Positions 35,434 to 44,687 of a stretch of 64,000 bases of DNA are shown in pieces. Source of the stretch: Halieaceae bacterium (GTDB taxonomy: Bacteria > Pseudomonadota > Gammaproteobacteria > Pseudomonadales > Halieaceae). The stretch is from NCBI GenBank assembly GCA_902631395.1, contig CACOYM010000006.1, positions 60,833 through 124,832 of the forward strand, in the 5' to 3' direction. The number at the start of each line of letters is the position of its first letter. Position 1 is the stretch's first letter. A model generated the notes under the pieces. It was not told where the DNA came from and did not search any database. It was given only the letters and a program-made list of their open reading frames with translations. The translations under genes were made by a program, and so were the position numbers.

Positions 35434-36963
35434 ATGCTGCGCCGGCTTGTAAGGATAGGTTTGACGCTGTGTGGCTGCTTCTCTGTGGCTGCGGTGGCAA
35501 TCGAGAGGCCTAACATTCTGGTGATCTGGGGTGATGACATTGGGTTCTGGAATCTCTCCACCAACAATATGGGGATGATGGGGTATCAAACCCCCAACAT
35601 CGACCGCATTGCCAATGAGGGTGCGAAGTTTACCGACTACTACGGCCAGCAGAGTTGCACCGCAGGCCGCTCGGCATTTATTACAGGGCAGTCGCCTATC
35701 CGAACTGGCCTCACAAAAGTGGGTGTCCCCGGCGCTGATCTGGGTATTCGGCCCGAGGACGTGACTCTTGCCACGTTGCTGAAAGAGCAGGGCTACGCAA
35801 CAGGCCAGTTTGGTAAGAACCACTTAGGCGATCGCAATGAGTTCTTACCTACCGAGCATGGCTTTGATGAGTTTTTTGGTAATTTATATCACTTGAACGC
35901 GGAGGAAGAGCCAGAAGATCCCGACTATCCGCAGAATCCAGCGTTTCGCAAGCGCTTTGGCCCGCGTGGTGTTGTACATAGCTTTGCAGATGGTCGCGTT
36001 ACGGATACCGGCCCGCTCAATAAAAAGCGCATGGCAACCGTTGATCTCGAGTTTTTGGACAGTGCCCAACAGTTTATTCAACGCGCTGCAGAGGACGATA
36101 AACCTTTTTTTGTCTGGTTTAACTCGACCCGCATGCACTTTTGGACGCATACCCCAGAAGAAGAAGAAGGCCTGTCTGGCCAGGGTTTTTATAATGACGC
36201 TATGGTGGGCCACGATAAGCTCGTCGGCAGACTTTTAAATCAGCTCGATGAGCTGGACATCGCTGACAATACCATCGTGTTTTACAGCACCGACAACGGA
36301 CCGCACTTCAACACCTGGCCCGATGCTGCGATTACCCCCTTCAGAAGTGAGAAAAATACTAACTGGGAGGGCGGTTTTCGCGTCCCTGCTGTGATCCGGT
36401 GGCCAGGAAAAATTCCAGCGGGCACTGTTCTTAACGACATGATGTCACATGAGGATTGGGTCCCCACGCTGATGTCGGCCGCGGGGCGTCCGACGGTCAC
36501 GGAAGAATTAAAAGCGGGTGTCAACATCAACGGCCGTGACTACCACAACCACCTTGATGGCTTTGATTTCATGCCCTACCTGACAGGCGAAGCCCAGCAA
36601 GGTCCTCGTAATAGCTTTTACTACTGGAGCGATGATGGCCTGTTGACGGCAATGCGGATTGGTGACTGGAAAGTGGTATTCGCCGAGCAACGGGCCAAAG
36701 AGTTCGACGTGTGGCGGGAGCAGTTCCACACCCTGAGGATCCCAAAGGTGTTCCATTTGCGACGCGACCCCTTCGAGCGCGCCGATGAGCACTCGAACAC
36801 CTACAACGATTGGTGGGTGCGGACCGCGTTACCACGCCTTACCATAGCGCGGGTCGAGTTGCAGGGATTCTTGGAGACCTTGAAGGTGTATCCACCTAGG
36901 CAGCGACCTGCGACTTTCACAATTGATCAATTAATGGAGCAGTTGTATCAACGAGCTGAATAA
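35434..36963 (+). CDS. Exported sulfatase (arylsulfatase family)
   Basis: 509 residues. A signal peptide (LRRLVRIGLTLCGCFSVAAVA) is followed by RPNILVIWGDDIGFWNLS, with the metal-binding Asp pair. The nucleophile motif is QQSCTAGRSAF, C-T-A-G-R, an alanine form of the C-x-P-x-R sequence converted to formylglycine. YSTDNGPHFNTWPD supplies the late metal site. Likely periplasmic, freeing sulfate from marine sulfated sugars or aromatics. The ATG at 35434 has AAAGGAGGGGGC directly before it; the upstream ATG at 35410 has none. A maturation enzyme gene is not in the window. Confidence 0.92.
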   Translation: MLRRLVRIGLTLCGCFSVAAVAIERPNILVIWGDDIGFWNLSTNNMGMMGYQTPNIDRIANEGAKFTDYYGQQSCTAGRSAFITGQSPIRTGLTKVGVPGADLGIRPEDVTLATLLKEQGYATGQFGKNHLGDRNEFLPTEHGFDEFFGNLYHLNAEEEPEDPDYPQNPAFRKRFGPRGVVHSFADGRVTDTGPLNKKRMATVDLEFLDSAQQFIQRAAEDDKPFFVWFNSTRMHFWTHTPEEEEGLSGQGFYNDAMVGHDKLVGRLLNQLDELDIADNTIVFYSTDNGPHFNTWPDAAITPFRSEKNTNWEGGFRVPAVIRWPGKIPAGTVLNDMMSHEDWVPTLMSAAGRPTVTEELKAGVNINGRDYHNHLDGFDFMPYLTGEAQQGPRNSFYYWSDDGLLTAMRIGDWKVVFAEQRAKEFDVWREQFHTLRIPKVFHLRRDPFERADEHSNTYNDWWVRTALPRLTIARVELQGFLETLKVYPPRQRPATFTIDQLMEQLYQRAE

Positions 36964-37156
36964 TTGTTGGAATTTCATCGCCGCGTTGCTAGCGGCTCTT
37001 GGCTCTTGCCGCCTAAGCTTGAATAAGAAAGCGGACGCTTTTATTCGGGCGATTCACTTCCTGCAGTAGTGTGCGCTAGATGGCTGTTGTGAGGGGCTCG
37101 ATTACTGTACCGATGGTCTCAGTGCGATGGATGCACTTGCGGGAAATCGGGAACAA

Positions 37157-37187
37157 TAAAAAAGCGAGCTTGATGCTCGCATTTTTG
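37157..37187. terminator. Bidirectional rho-independent terminator
   Basis: AAAAAAGCGAGC-TTGAT-GCTCGCATTTTT: a 6-bp GC-rich stem flanked by A and T runs, placed between the convergent sulfatase and SDR genes so that it can stop transcription in both directions. Confidence 0.8.
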
Positions 37188-37210
37188 TGGGTGGTGCTCT
37201 CTCATTCCGG

Positions 37211-38017
37211 TCAATTTCCGCCGGCCGGATCGACCTCCCAGCTCTCGGTCAGGAAGGCGTGCACCACTCCGCCGTCCACGGCGACCGTCTCGCCCACCAC
37301 GTAGTTTCCTGAACGCGCAGCAAGGTAGATCGCCACACCTGCCATGTCTTCATCATTACCGATGCGTCCCGCAGGCACATGCTGACCTACGATATTGCCA
37401 AGATCTCGCGCGGCTTTATTCATCTCAGAGGCAAACGCGCCTGGAGCAATCCCCGTCACTAGAATGCGGTCTTTCACCAGCCGCGCAGCGAGGCGCTTAG
37501 TAAGGTTGATGACCGCCGCTTTGGAAGCCTGATAGCTGTAGGTTTCCCAGGGGTTTAAGCGCAAGCCGTCGATGGAGGCAATGTTAATGACTTTGGCGGG
37601 CTGCTCTGCGGACGCGCCGGCTTTGAGCAAGGCGTGCATGGCTTGAGTCAGAAAAAAGATCGACTTCACATTCAGGTTCATGACTTTGTCCCAGCCTGCC
37701 TCTGGAAAGGTCTCAAACGACTCCCCCCAGGCTGCACCCGCATTATTCACCAGAATATCGATGCTGGATTCGAGCTCCGCCATTTTTGTGGCGAGCGCTT
37801 TGCAGCCTTCGACCGTGGAAATGTCTTGTGGTACGGCGATACAGTTGGGTCCTAGCTCAGCCGCGACGGCCTCACATACATCCGCCTTGCGGCTGGAAAT
37901 ATAAACCTTAGCGCCCTGGCCAATGAAGCCGGTGGCAATCATCTTGCCAATGCCGCGCGAGCCCCCCGTTACAAGCGCTGTTCGCCCCGCCAGTGAGAAA
38001 AGGGATTGGGTATCCAT
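37211..38017 (-). CDS. Short-chain dehydrogenase/reductase (SDR)
   Basis: 268 residues. Cofactor loop TGGSRGIGKM (residues about 17-26), with Arg after the second strand (ISSRKAD) favouring NADP; NNAGAAWGESF; Ser in INIASIDG and Tyr-x3-Lys in YSYQASKAAV; ending in GETVAVDGGV. Substrate unknown. The ATG at 38017 gives the expected N-terminus (an upstream frame start at 38053 adds 12 residues). Likely a lone gene between a terminator and the 240-bp gap at 38018-38253. Confidence 0.9.
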   Translation of the reverse strand: MDTQSLFSLAGRTALVTGGSRGIGKMIATGFIGQGAKVYISSRKADVCEAVAAELGPNCIAVPQDISTVEGCKALATKMAELESSIDILVNNAGAAWGESFETFPEAGWDKVMNLNVKSIFFLTQAMHALLKAGASAEQPAKVINIASIDGLRLNPWETYSYQASKAAVINLTKRLAARLVKDRILVTGIAPGAFASEMNKAARDLGNIVGQHVPAGRIGNDEDMAGVAIYLAARSGNYVVGETVAVDGGVVHAFLTESWEVDPAGGN

Positions 38018-38253
38018 AGGGTTTGTCCTGCTTAACAAGTGAATGGGAGCCACGGCTCAGGTGGCACAAAGTATGCCACAAGCCTCTCGCGGCTATGCCC
38101 GAAAGCTGAGCGGGTGTCCCAATGGCACGCGGCGGTTAAAACTCGATGTGTCTGTAATCGCAGTTGTCTGGATAAGACGGATACCGGGTAACCTTTCGTG
38201 CCGCGGTGATTAAGTCAGGTGATTTCAACGTGCGTGGGTCGGCTGCTGATGTC

Positions 38254-39117
38254 CTAGCGGCGCGCGGTCACTTGCCAGAAGTGTCCGTCCAGTGTCATGC
38301 CGGTGCTCTGTTCGTAATGGGGTGATACCGCCTCAATGACTTTGTCTCTGACGGGTTGCTGAAAATCCTCGGGCGCCTCTCGCACCATCTGTGCAATAGG
38401 CCCGATATTGACTAAACGCTCAACGATTTCCTCCACGCTCAAGCCGCTACCGAAAATCAATGGGTGACTGATGGGTGTCACTGATATGTAGCTGAAGTCT
38501 GCCGCGGTCAATATAGAATCAACGTAGAGAGCCTCTTCAAATGCAAAAGGTCCCGGCGCGCGGGGCGGCGTTTCAGGAGGGGCAGGTAAGAGTTCAAGTG
38601 CCGCTATCGCGGGTAACGTCATAAAGGGGTTAACTGCTCGCGGCTGCCAGCAGCAGAAGGCCAGCTGACCGTTTGTCGTGAGGGCGCTGCCGATATTACG
38701 GAAAGCCGCGACCGGATCCTCAAAGAACATGACGCCAAAGCGCGAAAAGATGACGTCCACTGACTCGGGGTCAAAGGAGTGTGTTTGTGCGTCGGATTCT
38801 AGAAAAGTGACACTCGCGCGCACGCCTGTCTCTTGTGCTGCCAGTTGTTCCGCGAGTGCCAGCATCGGAGCCGATACATCGATGCCGGTAACGTCTCCGC
38901 CTGGACCAATAAGGTTTGCCAATGAAAGTGTCGAGTGACCGCAGCCACAGCCGACGTCCAGTGCACGAGTGCCTGCAGAAAGTGACAGTGTGTCGAGTAC
39001 CCTGTCACCCACCGGTGACAACATGGCCTCTATCAGTGCGTCATATTCGACCCAGTTGACGCCCATGTCTCCGTTCCAAAATGCGATTTGATCTGCGTTA
39101 AGCATGGAACTCTTCAC
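38254..39117 (-). CDS. Class I SAM-dependent methyltransferase
   Basis: 287 residues. ALDVGCGCGHSTLSLA is motif I, VTGIDVSAPML motif II and VDVIFSRFGVMFF motif IV, as in the UbiE/methyltransferase type 11 superfamily. The acceptor is unknown. The start is the GTG at 39117, which overlaps the upstream gene's stop by 4 nt (GTGA), indicating translational coupling with the SMP-30-like gene; an ATG at 39105 is an alternative. Confidence 0.87.
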   Translation of the reverse strand: MKSSMLNADQIAFWNGDMGVNWVEYDALIEAMLSPVGDRVLDTLSLSAGTRALDVGCGCGHSTLSLANLIGPGGDVTGIDVSAPMLALAEQLAAQETGVRASVTFLESDAQTHSFDPESVDVIFSRFGVMFFEDPVAAFRNIGSALTTNGQLAFCCWQPRAVNPFMTLPAIAALELLPAPPETPPRAPGPFAFEEALYVDSILTAADFSYISVTPISHPLIFGSGLSVEEIVERLVNIGPIAQMVREAPEDFQQPVRDKVIEAVSPHYEQSTGMTLDGHFWQVTARR

Positions 39118-40163
39118 TTAGGCCAAGGCATGGCGCCAATCGCAGTTGTCTGCAGGCTGCCCAGATATAGGGTTTCTCCACAGGGTGTCACACCCGTAAT
39201 GTAATGAAACGAGTTATCGTGATCTTGCAGATTATGAATCACTTCACCATCGAGATTTACGCCCACAACAAAGGTCGCCGGTTGCGCCGCGGCCTCGAGC
39301 AGCGGGATTGGGAGCCAAGACAGCAGTGCACGCAGGCGCGGTAACCCTGCCAGCGCGTCGATACTCGCCCGCAGCGACGGCATAGCTATCCAGAAGGTGT
39401 CGACGCCATCAAAGCGAATGTTGTCGGGCGTGCCCGGTAACTTATCCACAAACACATCATGCTCACCGGCTTTGACACCTTGTAACCAGAGCCTGTGTAC
39501 GCGCCCCATGCCCGTTTCATTCACTAAAACATATGCCTCATTAGGACCAAGGGTAACGCCGTTGGCAAAGAACAGGCCATCCATCATGACTTCGGTTTGT
39601 GAGGTGGCGGGGTCGTAGCGCAAGAGGCGACCAGTGCGACTACCCTCAAAGAAATCCAGTGCGACTTGCGTGTAATCGAAGCGCTCGCTGGCATCGGAGA
39701 ACCAAATGCGACCAAGGCTGTCGACATCAAGATCGTCAACGAACTTCAGGGACTGGTTGTTGATCTTGGTAGCAAGTTCCTCTATCTGTCCGGCGGCGTT
39801 CATATGTAAGAGGCCTTTCATTGAGTCCGCAATCCATAGCCCGCCCTCGCCATCGGTACGTAAGCCTAGTGGTCTTCCCTTTGTGTTGCCAAGTATTTCC
39901 CACTGACCGTTTACGCTGCTGCGTAGAACGGCTCCTCCGTCGAGGCTGGTATAGAGCACACCGTCGGCATCGCACGCTACGTGCTCTGGCGCCATACCGA
40001 CAGGTATTTCGTTGATGGCTGCGAGTCTCCGATTAGGTGCGAACACCCCGGTCAGTCCTGGGTTAGGCGGTGGCTGCCAGGCCTGAGCATCGATTGGTGC
40101 CTTTACAGACAATAGCCAAAGGGTTGCAACAAGCGCGCCGCTTATCCACAGCGTGACTTTCAC
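39114..40163 (-). CDS. SMP-30/strictosidine-synthase-like beta-propeller protein, membrane-anchored or exported
   Basis: 349 residues. The N-terminal hydrophobic stretch VTLWISGALVATLWLLSV is a signal anchor or signal peptide. Propeller blades follow, with EHVACDADGVLYTSLDGGAVLR, RPLGLRTDGEGGLWIADS, FVDDLDVDSLGRIWFSDAS and TPDNIRFDGVDTFWIAM, as in the strictosidine synthase / APMAP / SMP-30 group (lactonase or esterase activity). The GTG at 40163 has GGGAGA about 5 nt before it and is preferred to the TTG at 40181. It is coupled to the following methyltransferase. Confidence 0.82.
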   Translation of the reverse strand: MKVTLWISGALVATLWLLSVKAPIDAQAWQPPPNPGLTGVFAPNRRLAAINEIPVGMAPEHVACDADGVLYTSLDGGAVLRSSVNGQWEILGNTKGRPLGLRTDGEGGLWIADSMKGLLHMNAAGQIEELATKINNQSLKFVDDLDVDSLGRIWFSDASERFDYTQVALDFFEGSRTGRLLRYDPATSQTEVMMDGLFFANGVTLGPNEAYVLVNETGMGRVHRLWLQGVKAGEHDVFVDKLPGTPDNIRFDGVDTFWIAMPSLRASIDALAGLPRLRALLSWLPIPLLEAAAQPATFVVGVNLDGEVIHNLQDHDNSFHYITGVTPCGETLYLGSLQTTAIGAMPWPK

Positions 40164-40438
40164 GGCATCTCCCGCTTGCAAAGGGCGCGAGTCATGCTGC
40201 GGCGGTACATCCGATTACTCTCATAGAACTGCACATCGATCCATTATTAAACGTTTTATAGGCGGTATCTCCTACATAAGAGTGCCAGATGAGGCGTATT
40301 GCGCACAGGTGTAGTAGCGAAGTTTTCGTGATCCGCTCATTTAAAAAGAGAGATCCCACCTTCGTTAAATGAACCCGCTGTTCTTGATGCGTCGTTGGTG
40401 CAAAATTACTCTCAGAGGGTTTGGAAGGAGATCACACC

Positions 40439-41026
40439 ATGAATCAGGGCTTACCCAAGCGCGCACAGTTTCACCATATGAGAGATGGAACTCAGTAAGA
40501 CGGGAAGATTATTAATGCAGAATTCTCGGCCTCTCGGGATGATTTGTGTAAACGTCTGGCATCCCACCTGATGCTTTTGAAGGACGATTTTGGAGGCTTC
40601 CCGGTTGACCGGCTAAGCCATTCCCTGCAGACGGCAACGCACGCGCACCAGGATGGCAAGGACGAGGAGTACGTGGTTTGCGCTTTGTTGCACGATACTG
40701 GCGACACGCTTGGACCTGCTAACCATGCTGATGTTGCTGCGGCACTACTCGAGCCCTACGTAAGCGAGGCTAATCATTAGATGGTGAAGTACCATGCGAT
40801 TTTCGAAGGTTATTACTTTTGTCACTGCATGGGTCTGGACCGTAACCCTCGCGATCAGTTCAAAGACCATCCGCATTACGCACGCACTGTAGAGTTCATC
40901 GAGAAATATGACGCACCAGCCTTTGATCCTGAGGCCGAATTCTTCGAACTGTCGTTTTTTGAGCCTATGTTGCAGCGGACATTCCACTTGCCCAAGCGTT
41001 TGCAGTGTGTCAAAAACTCGGACTGA
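40439..41026 (+). pseudogene. HD-domain phosphohydrolase gene with two in-frame stop codons
   Basis: One reading frame of 196 codons from the ATG at 40439 (GGAAGGAG upstream) to the TGA at 41024 is interrupted by TAA at 40496-40498 and TAG at 40778-40780. The rest reads as an intact HD-domain protein: GGFPVDRLSHSLQTATHAHQ, EEYVVCALLHDTGD (HD motif) and IFEGYYFCHCMGLDRNPRDQ. No frameshift is needed. Family members hydrolyse small phosphorylated or oxidised substrates. A change of TGG to TAG and of a Gln, Glu or Lys codon to TAA would explain it. The gene is probably dead, or read through only at low level. It precedes the arsenic genes. Confidence 0.8.
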
Positions 41027-41057
41027 TGTAGCGGGAGGGGTCTGGAGTTCGCCCTGT

Positions 41058-41501
41058 ATGAAGTTACTGTTTATCTGCACCCATAACCGCTGCCGCAGCA
41101 TTCTTTGCGAAGCGATTGCTAATCAACGATCCGTAGACGTACCACAGGCGGCTAGCGCCGGTAGTTCGCCGGTGGAGGTGTTACATCCACTCACCCTTCG
41201 CTACTTGAGTGAGCGCGGTTACGACACCGCTGGGCTCACGCCTAAGTCTTGGGAGACGCTTGAAATTTTCGAGCCTGACCGCGTGGTGACTGTGTGTGAT
41301 ACCGCTGCCGGCGAGTCATGCCCGTTGTGGATGAGTCACATACAGATTACTCATTGGGGACTCACCGATCCATCTCGTGCTGAGGGTGACGAGCACGCTG
41401 TCCGCGCAGCTTTTATGTCAGTTATCGATCTTATTGAGGCCAAGGTTGACGAGTGGGTCCTTGAGGCGGCAGGTTCAAGTGCAAGCATGATGAGCTGCTA
41501 A
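41058..41501 (+). CDS. arsC: Arsenate reductase, low-molecular-weight phosphatase type
   Basis: 147 residues. The N-terminus KLLFICTHNRCRS gives the C-x5-R phosphatase loop (Cys7-Arg13). Two further cysteines lie in VTVCDTAAGESCPLW, as needed for the intramolecular disulfide relay of thioredoxin-coupled ArsC; then HWGLTDPSRAEG. It reduces arsenate to arsenite for export by the ACR3 protein encoded 10 bp downstream. The frame is open upstream to 40908, but the ATG at 41058 gives the family start. No ArsR regulator is visible. Confidence 0.92.
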   Translation: MKLLFICTHNRCRSILCEAIANQRSVDVPQAASAGSSPVEVLHPLTLRYLSERGYDTAGLTPKSWETLEIFEPDRVVTVCDTAAGESCPLWMSHIQITHWGLTDPSRAEGDEHAVRAAFMSVIDLIEAKVDEWVLEAAGSSASMMSC

Positions 41502-41511
41502 AGAGGCTTGA

Positions 41512-42519
41512 GTGGGCATTTTTGAGCGATATCTCAGTGCTTGGGTGGGCTTGTGTATTGCGGCCGGTGTGTTTTTGGGAAATGCGCTCCCGCAGTTTTT
41601 TCGAATCGTAGCCGAGCTGGAATTTGCTCGAGTGAATTTAGTGGTGGCCGTCCTGATATGGGTCATGATTTATCCGATGATGCTGCAGGTAAACTTCGGC
41701 TCGATCCAGGACATTGGCAAAAGGCCAAAAGGTCTGATCATCACTTTGATCGTGAACTGGCTGATCAAGCCCTTCACCATGGCTGCCCTGGGGTGGCTTT
41801 TTTTCAGGGTGCTTTTCGCGGATCTCGTCGACCCGGACACAGCGACGGAATATATCGCTGGCATGATTCTGCTGGGGGTGGCGCCCTGTACCGCAATGGT
41901 TTTTATCTGGAGTCATCTGACTAAGGGTGACGCCAATTACACGCTGGTGCAGGTTTCAGTGAATGACCTAATTATGATTTTTGCATTTGCCCCATTAGCC
42001 GGCTTTCTTCTGGATGCTACAGACGTCGTTGTCCCATGGGAGACGTTGCTGCTCTCCGTGGTGCTTTATGTTGTGGCTCCACTAGTTGCCGGTGTCTTGA
42101 CGCGCAGGGCCCTGTATAACCTTGGAGCTCCTGAGCGTCTCGAGTCACTATTGGCCACACTGAAGCCTTATTCCGCAGCAGGTCTGCTTTTTACAGTGTT
42201 ACTACTTTTTGGCCTACAGGCCGAGATTATCGTTTTGCAACCACTGAACATCGTGTTGATTTCGATCCCACTTCTCATTCAAACCTACGGTATCTTCGCC
42301 GTGGCCTATATTGCGGCACGTTGGTGGCGGGTGGAGCACGCGGTGGCTGCACCTTGCGCATTGATTGGTACTTCGAATTTTTTTGAATTGGCAGTCGCGG
42401 TGGCAGTCAGTTTGTTCGGTCTTAATTCGGGAGCGGCATTGGCGACGGTGGTAGGTGTGCTGGTAGAGGTGCCGGTAATGCTCTCACTCGTTGCTGTGAT
42501 CAATCGCACCCGTTGGTAG
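41512..42519 (+). CDS. acr3: ACR3-family arsenite efflux transporter
   Basis: 335 residues and ten membrane helices. ACR3 features: [20 protein letters not shown] at the start, [40 protein letters not shown] with the conserved Cys required for arsenite transport, and [19 protein letters not shown]. It exports arsenite using the proton gradient. The start is a GTG at 41512, 10 bp after arsC, so the pair forms an operon. The HD pseudogene lies just upstream. Confidence 0.94.
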   Translation: MGIFERYLSAWVGLCIAAGVFLGNALPQFFRIVAELEFARVNLVVAVLIWVMIYPMMLQVNFGSIQDIGKRPKGLIITLIVNWLIKPFTMAALGWLFFRVLFADLVDPDTATEYIAGMILLGVAPCTAMVFIWSHLTKGDANYTLVQVSVNDLIMIFAFAPLAGFLLDATDVVVPWETLLLSVVLYVVAPLVAGVLTRRALYNLGAPERLESLLATLKPYSAAGLLFTVLLLFGLQAEIIVLQPLNIVLISIPLLIQTYGIFAVAYIAARWWRVEHAVAAPCALIGTSNFFELAVAVAVSLFGLNSGAALATVVGVLVEVPVMLSLVAVINRTRW

Positions 42520-42646
42520 CGCTCTCCACGTCGCGGAAACGCTCTACCCCTGTTAGGATCTTATCCATTACTGCGCATCTCGATGCGCCAGCCTGGTCTC
42601 TGCCGCCTGTCATTGGCTGAGACAAAGAGAAAAACGGGGACTCGTC

Positions 42647-43687
42647 ATGACTTTTGCATATCAACTGACTGAACCCGGCACTCAGTTAAGTCGCACTATC
42701 GTCGACCGGCGGCCGTTGGGCCCACGCGATGTACTCCTTGATCTTAAATTTTGTGGCATCTGTCATTCGGATTTGGTCGCCGCCAGTGACAGACTGGGTG
42801 GGGGTATCTTTCCCATGGTGCCGGGTCATGAAATGGTCGGCGTGATCACTGAGATGGGTGCTGAGGTCACTGGTGTGGAGATTGGCGACGCCGTGGGTGT
42901 GGGGTGCATCGCTGACAGTTGCCGCACCTGTCACTCATGCGATGCAGGCGATGAGCATTACTGCGAGACAGGCTTTACTCTGAGTTTCAACAGTCAGGAT
43001 CGCGCGGGGCACATCAACTACGGTGGTTACGCCTCGGATTATGTGGTCGACTATGACTATCTTGTTCCTATCCCAGAGGGCGCCGATCTGGCGCGGATGG
43101 CGCCGCTTCTCTGTGGCGGAATCACCGTCTACACCCCACTCAAGCGATTTAATGTAGGTCCGGGCACTACGCTGTGCGTGTTGGGGGTGGGCGGCCTGGG
43201 TCACCTCGCCATTCAGTTCGCTAGCGCTATGGGTGCACGCGTATTGGTTGCATCTCGCTCTAAAGCCAAGCGCGCTGATGCGGAGCGTCTTGGTGCCGAC
43301 GTGGTGCTAGACCCGGAGTCAGATGCGCTTCAGGACTGGATGGGTCAGTGTGACCTGATAATCGATACTATCTCTAATTCCCATGATTTGAATAAATGGT
43401 TCCCGTTATTGCGCCGTGGCGGCAAGCTGTGCCTGCTGGGTGTGCCGACCGAGCAGCTCGAAATCTTTCCAGCACTGATTGTTTTTGGGGATCGCAGCCT
43501 CGAAGGGTCTCTGATTGGTGGGATCGCCGATACACGCGAGATGGTGGCCTTCGCCCATGAACATGGTTTGGGTGCCGAGATAGAATTGATTCAACCTGAG
43601 GAGATCGAATCTGCATGGCATCGCCTCCATGAAGGTGATGTCCAGTACCGATTTGTGATTGATCTGGGATCATTGAACAAGGCCTGA
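42647..43687 (+). CDS. Zinc-dependent alcohol dehydrogenase (YahK/cinnamyl-alcohol type)
   Basis: 346 residues. FCGICHSDLVAASD (catalytic zinc Cys), PGHEMVGVITEMG (Glu/His region), the structural zinc set CIADSCRTCHSCDAGDEHYC, and Rossmann LGVGGLGHLAIQFA followed by VASRSKAKRADAERLGAD. This is the CAD/YahK group that reduces aldehydes with NADPH; the Ser/Arg after the second strand supports NADPH. The substrate is broad or unknown. It is 127 bp after acr3 and probably not part of the arsenic operon. Confidence 0.9.
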   Translation: MTFAYQLTEPGTQLSRTIVDRRPLGPRDVLLDLKFCGICHSDLVAASDRLGGGIFPMVPGHEMVGVITEMGAEVTGVEIGDAVGVGCIADSCRTCHSCDAGDEHYCETGFTLSFNSQDRAGHINYGGYASDYVVDYDYLVPIPEGADLARMAPLLCGGITVYTPLKRFNVGPGTTLCVLGVGGLGHLAIQFASAMGARVLVASRSKAKRADAERLGADVVLDPESDALQDWMGQCDLIIDTISNSHDLNKWFPLLRRGGKLCLLGVPTEQLEIFPALIVFGDRSLEGSLIGGIADTREMVAFAHEHGLGAEIELIQPEEIESAWHRLHEGDVQYRFVIDLGSLNKA

Positions 43688-43750
43688 GGTGACAGAGCTA
43701 ATCAACGCTGAGAGCTCTGAGAGCGGCGTTATGTCTGCGACCTGATTCCA

Positions 43751-44494
43751 GTGAGAATTTTCGCTATCGTTGGGCCCTCGTCACAGGAATCTTTACCCTT
43801 GAATGTCCCCGTACCCGAGTCTGCCCCAATGAAAGCTGAGCAAGTCAGCGAAAGCCTCGGCGGTCTGGAAGCCGCGACGCAATTGGTGGATATTGTGAGG
43901 TCGGCGCACGACGCTACGGAGACACCTGTACTACCGGGTTCTGTTGAACCTTCTTGTGCGGTATGGCCAGTTTTCGTGGGTTTGCCACCGTGGCTTCAGC
44001 AGGAGCTGCGCTCCGATCATGCCGGCGAGTTCGGCGCAGTGATGATTTACCGGGGGATTTTGGCGATCTCTCGAGATAAGAGTGCGCGTGAGTTTGCCGA
44101 AAGGCATCTTGTTACAGAGCAAAAGCACCTTCAACTAATGGAAGCGATCATTCCGCGCGGCCATCGTACTCGTTTGTTGCCGATTTGGAGAGTGTTGGGT
44201 TGGCTAACGGGGGCTATTCCCGCGTTTTTTGGGCGCCAAGCGATCTTTGCCACCATCGAGGCGGTCGAAACCTTTGTCGATCACCATTATGAACAACAGA
44301 TTGTGCGGTTGGACCCGCAGGGCGAGTTCGGGCCGCTACGCCAAACACTGGTTGATTGCCAGGCGGATGAGGTTAGCCATCGCGATGAAGCGGCGAGACT
44401 CGCTCCACCTGCTCGCAATCTGTTGATTCGGCTTTGGTGCTCTGTTGTTGGCACCGGGTCAGTGGCCGCAGTGGTGGCCGCGAAGAGAATCTGA
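43751..44494 (+). CDS. COQ7-like di-iron protein (demethoxyubiquinone hydroxylase family)
   Basis: 247 residues from a GTG at 43751, or about 221 from the ATG at 43829 (the usual COQ7 length is about 215). Di-iron ligands: LRSDHAGEFGAVMIYRGI (Glu), TEQKHLQLME (ExxH), EAVETFVDHHYEQQI (Glu) and CQADEVSHRDEA (ExxH). COQ7 hydroxylates demethoxyubiquinone in ubiquinone synthesis. The hydrophobic C-terminus would hold it at the membrane. After the TGA the same frame stays open for 50 more codons and ends in a hydrophobic segment, noted separately. Confidence 0.82.
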   Translation: MRIFAIVGPSSQESLPLNVPVPESAPMKAEQVSESLGGLEAATQLVDIVRSAHDATETPVLPGSVEPSCAVWPVFVGLPPWLQQELRSDHAGEFGAVMIYRGILAISRDKSAREFAERHLVTEQKHLQLMEAIIPRGHRTRLLPIWRVLGWLTGAIPAFFGRQAIFATIEAVETFVDHHYEQQIVRLDPQGEFGPLRQTLVDCQADEVSHRDEAARLAPPARNLLIRLWCSVVGTGSVAAVVAAKRI

Positions 44495-44687
44495 AGAGTC
44501 GCGTTTCTATCTCAGGCTGCCGCCCCGCGGAAACGGCCAGGTTTTTTTAACCAAGCTTGGCGACAGGAAAACTCAATCTCTCCCGCCATCACCGCAATTT
44601 TGCTGTTTCTGTTGATTAGCGCGTTGGCAGCGTTTGGCCCACTAAAGTTTTAACGGCAGTGATAGAAGACAATAATGGGCTGTATTT

